A stretch of DNA of 64,000 nt, from contig NZ_JAAKEG010000006.1 of assembly GCF_011039075.1 (NCBI RefSeq), positions 62,001-126,000 of the forward strand, written 5' to 3'. The notes below the pieces were generated by a model. That model did not search any database. It saw nothing but the letters and a program-made list of their open reading frames with translations, and had not been told where the DNA came from. The position numbers were made by a program, and so were the translations under genes. This document shows, piece by piece, positions 1 to 7,796 of the stretch. Every line of letters starts with the position of its first letter. Position 1 is the stretch's first letter. The DNA comes from Adlercreutzia sp. ZJ304 (GTDB lineage Bacteria; Actinomycetota; Coriobacteriia; Coriobacteriales; Eggerthellaceae).

Positions 1-362
1 TCAACAATAGACTCTGCGCCATAAGTTTCTCGCGCCCGAACTACTTCATCAGTAATCAGATCAAGTGCCTCATCCCACGAAATACGCTCCCAAGCATCTT
101 TTCCTCGATCCTCACGATTACGCTTCATTGGATAGAGAATCCTGTCGGGGTGATTTAAGTACTCAGGCAATGTCAGGCATCTAGGGCACAGCCGACCCTT
201 CGTAACAGGATGATCCGGATCGCCTTCTACCTTAACGAGTTTTCCATCTTTAACGAAAAGCCTTACACCGCATCCCACAGGATGATCACCCGGAGGCGAC
301 CAAGCACAACTTCTGGTAACACATGTCCCATCTTCGAGAACGGTTCTCCATTCTTGATCCAT
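1..362 (-). CDS. Molybdopterin oxidoreductase, N-terminal part (runs off the window)
   Basis: About 120 N-terminal residues of a DMSO-reductase-family molybdoenzyme are visible; the rest lies left of the window. The start ATG at 362-360 has an AAGGGGG ribosome site just upstream. The N-terminus carries Cys19, Cys31, Cys59 and Cys62 around a glycine-rich turn (GDHPVGCG), then the family's typical LPEYLNHPDRILYPMKR stretch and WERISWDEAL. The same cysteine layout and much of the wording recur in the 776-aa enzyme at 10941-13271, so the two are paralogs. There is no twin-arginine signal, so it is probably cytoplasmic. The canonical CxxCxxxC iron-sulphur motif is absent: only the last two classical cysteines are easily matched. 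The substrate cannot be told from this fragment. Acetylene-hydratase-like enzymes and Gordonibacter-type catechol dehydroxylases are the closest groups I would consider. Confidence 0.85.
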   Translation of the reverse strand, partial: MDQEWRTVLEDGTCVTRSCAWSPPGDHPVGCGVRLFVKDGKLVKVEGDPDHPVTKGRLCPRCLTLPEYLNHPDRILYPMKRNREDRGKDAWERISWDEALDLITDEVVRARETYGAESIV

Positions 363-847
363 ACGTCCCCCTTCTTTGATTTACGTGTGAGAGGTAAAAT
401 CAATACGAGACTGGCACCTCGAATGGTAACTGCCACACAATCAGGTGCTAATATAAAGTTCTTATGCCTTTATTCAAAAATACGATGTGCGGCGATACGA
501 AGTACTGGCAACATTCGCCGATAGCTTAATTTCCAAACCCTCCATTTATTCACCAGAGTACTGGCGGAAGCTATGCAAGCGCTTCGGGCTAATGGTGGGA
601 GGTCTTGCCCGAACCTGTGCAAAATTTCGTAGCATATTTTCCACTCACTCAGGGAATAATTCAGAATCACTTCAGAAATACAGGCTTTATAAAGTAGGGG
701 CAGCTTGCGCCATGCTTCGCTTCAATCGCATAACGTTGCGTTACCAGAAAGGCAACAATGCCGCCCTCTCTCTCGCAATTATGACAAGCGAAGGTTAAAT
801 GACCTTACAACAGAAAAAGCATCGCCTTTTGAAAGGATGATATCGAC
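363..847. other. Divergent intergenic region between molybdoenzyme and hdcA
   Basis: Nearly 500 bases separate two divergently transcribed genes and must hold both promoters. I see no convincing coding sequence: the open frames here have no family resemblance and unlikely composition. No T-box or obvious riboswitch core was found. A GAAAGGATG stretch near 830 serves as ribosome site for the decarboxylase gene. Confidence 0.4.
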
Positions 848-1798
848 ATGGTTTCTGAAAAACGAGATAACAGAATGATTGCAACCGCAATTGGCAAGCA
901 TAAGGAAATGCGCAGACCCCACATCGACAGGACCGCCATAAGCCCTTATGACCAGTGGTGCGACGGCTATGGCATGCCCGGCGCTTACGGTAACGGCTAT
1001 GTAAACGTGTTGAAAGTCTCTTGCGGCGCGGTTGACAAAACCAAAGACGCGCTAATCGACGAAATCGTTACCTACGACAAGGGCGAATGCGCCGATGCCT
1101 ACGTCGGTCAGATAAATATGCTAACAGCAAGTTCGTTCAACGGTATCCAAGGGCAAATATGGGGGCACGACCTTGCCATGCACGACGACATCAAGAATGG
1201 CAAGATTCAGCCGCTTTTCGCCGAAAAGCAATTCGACGGCTCAAAGCTTGAAGTCTACGACGGTAAGCCCCTCATCCATGCGGGCATTGAGCTGTTCGGC
1301 ACCGATTCCGACCGCCGTTATCATCCTGCTCCGGGCGCGCACGTTATATGCGCTAACAAAGGAGTAACTGCTTATCGCCCAAAGGAAGACCGACCTCTCA
1401 AAGACGGCGAGGCTTATGGCGTGTGGTGCTTCATTGCTATATCGCTGACAACCGACCCCGATTATGCAGCAAATCTATTCATAGAAGACGCTGGTGTATG
1501 GACCGAAAACGACAACGAGCAAGACTTGGTAAATTTCCTTGATCAGCACCAACGCGAGATTGTCTGGTCCGTCGTGGAATGCGGAAACGATTCCGGCGTG
1601 CTCTTCGATCGTACCTATATCTCTTACAACTATTTGATGATGGAGCCGAACCAGATCGGCAATGCTATCACGGTAGGTCCTTACGTCACGTTGGCGAAAG
1701 ACGCTATCCCAGCTGAAGGATTCAGCAAGCTAAACGATATGACCATTAGCGAATGGTTGAAAGATCAGCAGTTCGAGTCACTGACAGGACTCAAGTAA
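848..1798 (+). CDS. hdcA: Histidine decarboxylase, pyruvoyl-dependent (prohistidine decarboxylase)
   Basis: Converts L-histidine to histamine and CO2, consuming a proton. At 316 aa it matches the usual length of the Gram-positive pyruvoyl enzymes. The self-cleavage site is visible: MLTASSFNG at residues 91-99, where cleavage between Ser95 and Ser96 would give the beta chain and an alpha chain with an N-terminal pyruvoyl group. Other family landmarks are DKTKDALIDEIVTYD (about 63-77), DAYVGQIN (83-90), GAHVICANK and TAYRPKE in the middle, and EDAGVW/WSVVECG further on. The enzyme is cytosolic. A histidine/histamine exchanger follows 63 bp downstream, the arrangement of the lactobacillar hdc operons, giving acid resistance and proton motive force. 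Assignment is by remembered similarity to the Lactobacillus enzyme and is very secure. Confidence 0.96.
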   Translation: MVSEKRDNRMIATAIGKHKEMRRPHIDRTAISPYDQWCDGYGMPGAYGNGYVNVLKVSCGAVDKTKDALIDEIVTYDKGECADAYVGQINMLTASSFNGIQGQIWGHDLAMHDDIKNGKIQPLFAEKQFDGSKLEVYDGKPLIHAGIELFGTDSDRRYHPAPGAHVICANKGVTAYRPKEDRPLKDGEAYGVWCFIAISLTTDPDYAANLFIEDAGVWTENDNEQDLVNFLDQHQREIVWSVVECGNDSGVLFDRTYISYNYLMMEPNQIGNAITVGPYVTLAKDAIPAEGFSKLNDMTISEWLKDQQFESLTGLK

Positions 1799-1812
1799 GT
1801 TTGGTTTTGTGC

Positions 1813-1834
1813 GGTGCGACCAAGCGGTCGCACC
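1813..1834 (+). promoter_or_regulatory. Hairpin between hdcA and hdcP
   Basis: Perfect 9-bp inverted repeat (GGTGCGACC / GGTCGCACC) with a 4-base loop in the 63-bp gap. There is no U-run after it, so it is more likely an mRNA-stabilising or partial attenuation hairpin that sets the decarboxylase-to-transporter ratio than a full terminator. Lactobacillar hdc operons have a comparable hairpin after hdcA. Confidence 0.45.
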
Positions 1835-1861
1835 AAGCGGTTTCGATGTTAGGAGATTACC

Positions 1862-3466
1862 ATGGCTGAAACAAAATCAACCACGGTCGCCGCCCCGGCA
1901 TCACCTTCCAGCACCCCGGCATCACCTTCCAACGCCCCGACAAAAGCGCCAACAGCTTCAATCGGAACAGGCAAAAAACCGGCTAAGAGATCAGCTGACG
2001 CAAAGAAAGTCGGGCTTATCGGACTGATCGCGATCGTCATCTCGGCTATGGTGGGCGGCGGCATATACGACTTGCCGCAGAATATGGCAGCAAGCGCGTC
2101 AGCGGGAAGCCAGATTATCGCTTGGGCAATCACCGGCGTAGGCATTTGGTTCATCGCGAACACCTTCCGCGTGCTCGCGCAAGTGAAACCCGACCTGAAG
2201 AACGGTCTGTACACCTACGCGGAACGCGGGTTCGGCAAATTCGTGGGCTTCCTTATCGCCTATGGATACTGGATCTGCAACTGCTTTGCACTCGTAGCTT
2301 ACGGAGTGCTTATTATGTCCACTATGGACTATTTCTTCCCGGGAATGTTTGAGGGAGGCAATAATTGGCCATCTATCATCGGCGCCACGGTTATTACATG
2401 GGCGATGCTTTGGCTTGCGCTGCGCGGATCTAAAAGCGGTGCGTTCATCAATATTATTGGCACCATCGGCAAGATTTTGCCCGTACTGGTGTTCCTCGTG
2501 CTCATCATAACCATTTTCCAATTCGGTATGTTTGTGGATGCCTTCTGGGGAGTGGCGAAAGACGGACATGCACTTACGTTCAATTTCGGCGATGTTATGA
2601 ATCAGGTATCGGGTACGATGCTTGTAACTCTTTGGCTGTTCATTGGAATAGAAGGCGCGGTTGTTGTATCGGGCGAGGCAAGAAGCCAAAACGATGTGGC
2701 GAAAGCAACAACTATCGGATACCTCGTCATATTAGTGCTGTATGTGTTAGTGTCCCTTCTTCCACTGGGTGTCTACACTCAAGCCGAGATTGCAGGCATG
2801 TCGGACCCGTCCATGGCGGCTATCATGCAGCAGAAGTTCGGTGCTTGGGGTGCTGTCATGGTAAATGTTGGCGTTATTATCTCGGTGCTGTCATCATGGC
2901 TTGTATGGATGCTTATGCTGGGTCAGATGCCGCTTTTCGCAGCGCGCGACGGAATCTTCCCCAAGAAATTCACGAAGCAAAACTCGAAGGGCGCACCGAG
3001 TTATTCTCTGCTTTGGACCACCATAATCATTCAGGTGCTGCTAATCCTGTGCCATTTCACAAGCGGTAATGCTTGGAACACTATGATATCCATCACGTCA
3101 GTTATGGCTATGCCCTGTTACCTAATTTGTGCGCTGTTCTTATGGAAGGTTGCTGTTAAGGAACCGTGGAAGAAGGGCGAAAACAGAGTGCGCTTTTCGA
3201 AGACCAACGGACTGGTTACGGGCATCATTGGAACGATTTTCGGGTTGTATCTTATTTATGCAGCGGGCTTGAATTACCTGATGATTGCAGCCTTCGTGTA
3301 TGCCATCGGCATTCCAATTTTCATTGTTGGTCGTTGGCAGGCAGGTCAGAAGGGCAACATTCTAAAGATGTTCACCACGCCCGAGAAGATTCTTTGCGCC
3401 ATCGTTATTGTTTTGGGCATCGTCGGAATCATCTACAGTATCTCAAGCGGCGTGTTCACGGCGTAG
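1862..3466 (+). CDS. hdcP: Histidine/histamine antiporter (APC superfamily)
   Basis: A 534-aa polytopic membrane transporter. After about 50 residues of low-complexity Pro/Ser/Ala/Thr sequence (an imperfect PASPS repeat) come about 12-13 hydrophobic segments. The first holds the APC-family signature ISAMVGGGIYDLPQNMA (about 60-76), as in ArcD/basic amino acid antiporters. The position directly after the decarboxylase gene points to electrogenic exchange of extracellular histidine for intracellular histamine. An AGGAG site lies 6 bases before the ATG. The repeat-rich N-terminal tail is unusual for the family and is probably a disordered cytoplasmic extension. Substrate is inferred from operon context; the transporter family itself is clear. 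Confidence 0.9.
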   Translation: MAETKSTTVAAPASPSSTPASPSNAPTKAPTASIGTGKKPAKRSADAKKVGLIGLIAIVISAMVGGGIYDLPQNMAASASAGSQIIAWAITGVGIWFIANTFRVLAQVKPDLKNGLYTYAERGFGKFVGFLIAYGYWICNCFALVAYGVLIMSTMDYFFPGMFEGGNNWPSIIGATVITWAMLWLALRGSKSGAFINIIGTIGKILPVLVFLVLIITIFQFGMFVDAFWGVAKDGHALTFNFGDVMNQVSGTMLVTLWLFIGIEGAVVVSGEARSQNDVAKATTIGYLVILVLYVLVSLLPLGVYTQAEIAGMSDPSMAAIMQQKFGAWGAVMVNVGVIISVLSSWLVWMLMLGQMPLFAARDGIFPKKFTKQNSKGAPSYSLLWTTIIIQVLLILCHFTSGNAWNTMISITSVMAMPCYLICALFLWKVAVKEPWKKGENRVRFSKTNGLVTGIIGTIFGLYLIYAAGLNYLMIAAFVYAIGIPIFIVGRWQAGQKGNILKMFTTPEKILCAIVIVLGIVGIIYSISSGVFTA

Positions 3467-3521
3467 CGCGCTTGGTAGATGCATTCTTGGCTTCGCTTAT
3501 GACTTTTCAAAGGACTGAACA

Positions 3522-3830
3522 ATGAAAGCGAAAACACTGCATAGCGATGCGCCGAAAAAGAGCCGTCGGAAAATCTATATAGCCATTGCTATACTGCTGG
3601 CGATTGTTGTTGCCTGCGGATCATCAAGCTTTCTGGAAAACCAAGTCGATGACAAGAGTCTTTCCCGTGGGTCCAAACTTCACGGGAACAAAGCCGCAGT
3701 AGCTGTAGCCCTTTGCTGCCCATTCTTTTATGACAGGCTTATATCCTTCGAGTTCGGCGTTCCATGCGGGGTTGTTTTCCATGTCCATAGTTACGAATTC
3801 GGTCTGCATGATATGGTTCCTTTCGTGTAG
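3522..3830 (+). pseudogene. Truncated membrane-anchored ORF, 3' part antisense to another gene
   Basis: An AAAGGA site precedes an ATG that opens a basic N-terminus (KKSRRK) and a single hydrophobic helix (about residues 18-32), typical of a membrane-anchored or exported protein. From about residue 35 the frame runs antisense through the small gene at 3624-3809, and the translated sequence loses coherence (cysteine- and phenylalanine-rich). The simplest reading is a gene whose 5' end survived at a junction and whose body was lost. An alternative is a genuine 102-aa membrane peptide in antisense overlap. No family recognised. Confidence 0.35.
3624..3809 (-). CDS. Small hypothetical protein, 61 aa
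   Basis: Compact, well-composed ORF starting with an ATG that has GAAAGGA about 7 bases upstream. It has alternating hydrophobic residues and conserved-looking aromatic and glycine positions (EWAAKGYSYCGFVPVKFGPTGK), suggesting a small alpha/beta domain. I do not recognise a named family with certainty; small DUF4177-like proteins have a similar feel. It lies 21 bp downstream of the XRE/AbrB regulator gene on the same strand, so the two are probably cotranscribed and the regulator may control this protein. Confidence 0.6.
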   Translation of the reverse strand: MQTEFVTMDMENNPAWNAELEGYKPVIKEWAAKGYSYCGFVPVKFGPTGKTLVIDLVFQKA

Positions 3831-4265
3831 TCAGTCAGAGATTCTCTCGCTTATGGCACGACCGAAGTTTTCCAACTCGGCGATGGCGTCCTCCACGCGC
3901 TGCAGCGCAAGCCCTTGCGACTCGTCACCCAACACGAGTAGCTCGCTTCCGGTGTTAAGGTCAAACACGTCGCGGGCTTTCTTGGGGATGACAATCTGCC
4001 CGCGTTCGCCCATGCGCACAACACCGAAGATGTGCAGCCCGCGCGGTGGTACAGGGTAGCCAATTTGCTCTTCATCGTGATGAACGAGCGAATCAATGCT
4101 TACGTCGAATATCTGAGCGAGACGCATCGCGTTGTCTAGGTCGGGAATAGCGTCTCCCGCCTCCCACTTCGCGACGGTCTGCCTTGCCACGCCAATCTTC
4201 TGGGCTAGTTCTTCTTGAGTTAAGCCCTGCCTTGTTCTGAGTGCGAGAATGTTCTGATTGATCAT
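3831..4265 (-). CDS. XRE-family regulator with C-terminal AbrB/SpoVT-like domain
   Basis: 144 aa from the second ATG, which has GGGAGG at proper spacing; an ATG three codons upstream lies too close to that site. Residues about 3-60 form a Cro/CI helix-turn-helix (LTQEELAQKIGVARQTVAKWEAG). After a linker comes an AbrB-type swapped-hairpin segment with the GERGQIVIPKKARDVF signature (about 86-101), followed by a short C-terminal helix. The double DNA-binding architecture is known in Firmicutes and Actinobacteria. Probably an autoregulator of its operon with the 61-aa gene. Confidence 0.82.
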   Translation of the reverse strand: MINQNILALRTRQGLTQEELAQKIGVARQTVAKWEAGDAIPDLDNAMRLAQIFDVSIDSLVHHDEEQIGYPVPPRGLHIFGVVRMGERGQIVIPKKARDVFDLNTGSELLVLGDESQGLALQRVEDAIAELENFGRAISERISD

Positions 4266-4352
4266 ATCTTTCATACCTCCCGGTTAATTCTATGGGGCTT
4301 TTTCTTGCGAATCCACCAATTGAAAGTTGCAGCACTTCACCATTCTTGTCAC

Positions 4353-5087
4353 CTATAAGTGACATTCTACATTCAGCGCCATCTCAACATCCATATTGTG
4401 ATGGTGCGAATACTTCGAACCAAGCACATCGCGTGCATCGCGCGCCTTACATGCAACGGGCGCCAGTTCGTCCTTGTGGGGAAGCAGCAGATCGTAGAGG
4501 TTCACGTGCAAGCCGCGGTAGTCGGGACAAATTCTCTCAAGCACAGAGATGCAACTGCTCACTTCGAACTGCGCGATCCAGCGCACCTCGGCGAGAAGCT
4601 GTGCAAGCCACGCCTCCACGTAGTCGATGCCTATGAGGTTTGAGTTCACGGGCGCGCTCAGCTGATAATCGATGTCGCCGGGGACCTCGTGCGCGGCGAA
4701 ATATACGTCGTAGCGTCTCTTTATCTCGCCCAGACTAGCCAACGTATCCCTCAGGGCGATGTTGCGAATGGGCGGCATGGTGGTCACAGCCTTGCGCCAG
4801 AGGATGAGCGCATCATCCATCCGTCTTTCCAGCTCTCGAATAGCTTCATGCCAGAGCGCAACGGGGTCGTCCGCGTTAAGAACGCAGGCGGCTTCCTCGG
4901 GCGTGGCGTCTGCGATGCCCAGCGCGTAGACCACCGACGTTGCCAGCTCGTGTGCCTCGTAAGCGGATATACTTGATGTTCCACCTGCGCAGTACAGATC
5001 GACTACGTGCATCATCAGGCGAGCGAAGTTTTCCCTTGCCCTGTCAATGTCGGGGGTGAGCCCATATCTGCTAATCGTCCCAACCAT
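4353..5087 (-). CDS. DUF6179-like protein
   Basis: A 244-aa soluble, helical protein from the ATG that follows GAGAGGTGGGCTG and overlaps the end of the upstream gene by 17 bases. No catalytic motif can be named. The wording (ARENFARLMMHVVDLYCAGGTSSI, then long amphipathic helices) resembles the DUF6179 proteins that sit beside DUF6323 genes in Coriobacteria and Clostridia. The overlap implies translational coupling with the DUF6323-like gene and therefore a shared, unknown function. Family members I recall are longer, so this may be a short or C-terminally trimmed version. Confidence 0.55.
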   Translation of the reverse strand: MVGTISRYGLTPDIDRARENFARLMMHVVDLYCAGGTSSISAYEAHELATSVVYALGIADATPEEAACVLNADDPVALWHEAIRELERRMDDALILWRKAVTTMPPIRNIALRDTLASLGEIKRRYDVYFAAHEVPGDIDYQLSAPVNSNLIGIDYVEAWLAQLLAEVRWIAQFEVSSCISVLERICPDYRGLHVNLYDLLLPHKDELAPVACKARDARDVLGSKYSHHHNMDVEMALNVECHL

Positions 5088-5637
5088 CAGCCCACCTCTC
5101 TCCATCCCATCCGTCGGCTTGCTCGTTGTAGTCCCATTCGGCGGCATCGAATGTATACATGCGCCCTTCGTTATCCACTATGCAGTACGCCTCAGATCCT
5201 TCTGCTTCAGCTGCCCGCACATATTCAGCAGAAAAGCCCATGACCTCATCCGCCGACATCGAAGCGACCATAGCGGCATCGCCCCATTCGTCTAGGCAGC
5301 CGCGCAGAGCTTCGGTAATCTCCGCGTCGGGCACGTCAACCGGCAGTTCGTCCCGAAGTGCGTAAAACGCATCCTGCAGGTCGGCAAGCGTGTCCACCAC
5401 TACATCTTGGGCGATACTCGGAGAGGAAGCAACAGCCTCAGCGATCGCAAAAATGGCGGGCGTGCCGAACTCCACACGCTCTGTTTCCGCAAGAGACTCG
5501 GCTCTACGCTCCGCCAGAATACGAACATCCTCGCCCGTGATAGCCATATCGCTTACGGCGAGCCGCCTGTTCAACTCGTCCAGCATATCCTCTGTTCCAC
5601 CCACCATCCTCATGGCGAGCCAAGCGTTTGCGCCCAT
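5071..5637 (-). CDS. DUF6323-like protein with acidic C-terminal tail
   Basis: 188 aa from an ATG preceded by AAGGGG; the frame is open further upstream. The core reads like DUF6323: a helix with RRLAVSDMAITGEDVRILA, then RVEFGTPAIFAIAEAVASSP and DTLADLQDAFYALRDE, ending in a helix with EALRGCLDEWGDAA. The final 40 residues add a Trp/Asp-rich tail (WADGWDD) not expected in the family, possibly the result of a fusion. It is cotranscribed and overlapping with the DUF6179-like gene. Function unknown. Confidence 0.55.
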   Translation of the reverse strand: MGANAWLAMRMVGGTEDMLDELNRRLAVSDMAITGEDVRILAERRAESLAETERVEFGTPAIFAIAEAVASSPSIAQDVVVDTLADLQDAFYALRDELPVDVPDAEITEALRGCLDEWGDAAMVASMSADEVMGFSAEYVRAAEAEGSEAYCIVDNEGRMYTFDAAEWDYNEQADGWDGERWADGWDD

Positions 5638-5872
5638 ACGCACAGCCCCTTCCCAAATCGCGGTCAATGTCTAATACCGCGAAGAGGTACCCAGTTCAAG
5701 ACTGCAAATCCAGACGAAAATATGGTAATGTGAGACTCGTCAAGAAGCACTTCTCCACAAAAACTTACGCAATGGTCAAATACCCGCCGCCCCCGCCGCG
5801 CCAATCCTGAAGTACATATATGCGCAAATCGTTGCCAGCGAAAAGCTGTATGCCCGCGTCATAAACAGCCCC

Positions 5873-6439
5873 GTGCCGTACAATATTGAGAAGATCAAGG
5901 TAAAAGTTTGGAAGGCGAGGGGTTTGGCGAACGCGCTCACCATATGCAGGATCGCGCTTAGCGTCGCGCTGCTAATACCGGTCGCTCTCTCGCCCGCCTT
6001 CCTTATCATCTACACCATTGCCGGTCTAACGGACATGCTCGATGGTTTTGTGGCAAGAAGGACGGGTACGGAAAGCAAGCTTGGCGCCATGCTCGACAGT
6101 GTTGCGGATCTTATTCTCGTCATCGTTTGTCTGGTTAAGATACTGCCCGTTGTCTCGATGCCGCCGTGGCTGTGGATTTGGGTCGCAGCGATAGCTGTTG
6201 TGAAAATAGCAAATGTGATAAGTGGCTTTGTGGTGGCAAAGCGCATGGTCATGCTCCATACCACCGCCAATAAAGTTGCAGGGCTCGTAACGTTTCTTGT
6301 GCCTTTCGCCATCCCGTTCTTTGGCATTGTAGCCCCGGCTATCCCCGCGTGCGCCGCAGCAACATTCGCGGCAGTCCAAGAAGGACACTTCATTAGAACA
6401 GGCTCTGCCGTGATTATCAACATAAACCATAAGATTTAA
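5873..6439 (+). CDS. CDP-alcohol phosphatidyltransferase family protein
   Basis: Integral membrane enzyme that would transfer a phosphatidyl group from a CDP-activated lipid to an alcohol in phospholipid synthesis. The CAP motif is intact: DGFVARRTGTESKLGAMLDSVAD (about residues 56-78), with the two catalytic Asp pairs, the Arg and the Gly in register. Five or six hydrophobic helices surround it. The first start codon is a GTG with no ribosome site; the same frame stays open to about 5725 without an ATG, so the 5' end may have been altered by deletion. The 3' end overlaps the convergent regulator gene by 23 bp, and the last 15 residues look non-native. Likely functional core, doubtful ends. 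Confidence 0.75.
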   Translation: MPYNIEKIKVKVWKARGLANALTICRIALSVALLIPVALSPAFLIIYTIAGLTDMLDGFVARRTGTESKLGAMLDSVADLILVIVCLVKILPVVSMPPWLWIWVAAIAVVKIANVISGFVVAKRMVMLHTTANKVAGLVTFLVPFAIPFFGIVAPAIPACAAATFAAVQEGHFIRTGSAVIININHKI

Positions 6440-7781
6440 GGCGTCGATATATAGTTGTTTTACTCATACCAAGAATTTGAGCAGCCTGAACCATATCGTG
6501 ACCGGCTGTTTCGTAGGCCCTGATAATCTGTTCGCGTTCTTGTTCTTTAAGCGATAGCAACTTTAGTTTAGATTTATCTGTTCGAGATTCAGCATAGATG
6601 ATATGAGTGGGTAAATCTTCTTGGGTAATTATTTCCTCTTCGCATACGCGACATGCATGTTTAATAGCAGATTTAAGCTCATGGATATTGCCAGGCCAAT
6701 CATAAGAGAGTAGAACTTCTCCTGCTTTTTCAGATATAGCTAATGGCTTTTTCCCTCTTTTTGCAAGAAACTGTTCTGCAATTAATGTTGATAAAGGCAA
6801 TATATCTACCGGACGATCTCGAAGAGGAGGTAACAAAATAACTTCATGCGCAATGTGATAGTAAAAGTTATCGCGTGCCTTTTTATTTATTTGCCTGTTC
6901 ATAGAGGTAATTAATCGAAAGTTAGCGGGAATTGAATGTGTACTTCCAAGAGGTCTAATGAGATTTTCATCAAATATCTGTATGAAAATTGGACGTACGT
7001 CAGGATCTAACATATCAACATTGTCTAGATAAAGAGTACCTCCATTAATTTTTGATAAAGCCCCAAGATGAGTAATATTATTTTCTTGAAACCCAGCAAG
7101 AAATCTTATGGCATGTTTTGCATTCAATGAGGCACAATTCACTTTAAGGAATAGCCCTGCAGGATTTGAAGCGGTGTGAATAGCCTCAGCAAAAAGTTGC
7201 TTTCCAGTACCCACTTCACCAACAATTAAAATTCGTCTATTTGTGGGAGAAAAAAGAAGAGATCTTGTGATTGCTGAAGACAAGTTTGGACTGGTGCCCA
7301 CAATATCAAAAAACGTGCTTAAATTTGAATGATCAGGATTAGACTCATTTATCATATCTGGACCGGTTGATAATTTAAGACCGGATGGTTCAAAGTCTAT
7401 ATACTTAAAAGCAGATCTAATTAATACAAGAGATACAAAAGATTCATCAGACTCTTTTTGCAGTATTGGTCTACTTGAAAATCGATACGGAGGAATCTTT
7501 CCGTATAACACAATATTACTTATGGGGTAACGTTGAAGTACAAGAGATACCAATTCAGCTTTCATATTGGGAAGGTCTTGAATTCTATTGACTTTATTAA
7601 ATGACTGATCCTGTATTAAAGAAGATCCAAAATTATGTCTAGCTATTACATTTCCTCTAGAGTCAACAAGAAAAGCTAAAACATCCATTGATCGACCAAG
7701 AATCTCAAAAAGACTTAACCATAGTGAAGATACACCATCATTTTCTTGCTTGTATTGTTCTAAGTAGATAGATTCTTGCAT
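6417..7781 (-). CDS. NtrC-like AAA+ transcriptional regulator, GAFTGA-less (regulator A)
   Basis: 454 aa. An N-terminal sensor region (about 1-150, no named fold) is followed by an AAA+ domain with Walker A GEVGTGKQLF (about residues 189-198), a Walker B-like GGTLYLDNVD, and an arginine-finger region, then a Fis-type helix-turn-helix ending in MSKTTIYRRLKSYGL. The sigma-54 contact loop GAFTGA is absent, and the Walker B Glu is replaced by Asn. So although it has the architecture of bacterial enhancer-binding proteins, it probably neither remodels sigma-54 polymerase nor hydrolyses ATP normally; TyrR-like action is one alternative. It is encoded 15 bp after a paralog and divergent from the MFS/molybdoenzyme operon, which it likely regulates. 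Confidence 0.85.
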   Translation of the reverse strand: MQESIYLEQYKQENDGVSSLWLSLFEILGRSMDVLAFLVDSRGNVIARHNFGSSLIQDQSFNKVNRIQDLPNMKAELVSLVLQRYPISNIVLYGKIPPYRFSSRPILQKESDESFVSLVLIRSAFKYIDFEPSGLKLSTGPDMINESNPDHSNLSTFFDIVGTSPNLSSAITRSLLFSPTNRRILIVGEVGTGKQLFAEAIHTASNPAGLFLKVNCASLNAKHAIRFLAGFQENNITHLGALSKINGGTLYLDNVDMLDPDVRPIFIQIFDENLIRPLGSTHSIPANFRLITSMNRQINKKARDNFYYHIAHEVILLPPLRDRPVDILPLSTLIAEQFLAKRGKKPLAISEKAGEVLLSYDWPGNIHELKSAIKHACRVCEEEIITQEDLPTHIIYAESRTDKSKLKLLSLKEQEREQIIRAYETAGHDMVQAAQILGMSKTTIYRRLKSYGLC

Positions 7782-7796
7782 TTGTTAAAAACCTCT

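Noticed and set aside
487-798. Open frame of 103 codons between the molybdoenzyme and hdcA
   Set aside because: No ribosome site, no family resemblance, and odd composition for a protein; it lies in what must be a promoter region.
1900-1950. Tandem DNA repeat at the start of the antiporter gene as a phase-variation tract
   Set aside because: Only two imperfect copies and a multiple of three in length, so it would not change the frame; treated as a low-complexity protein tail.
2099-2689. Long open frame antisense to the histidine/histamine antiporter
   Set aside because: His/Glu/Arg-rich shadow of a clear membrane transporter gene on the other strand.
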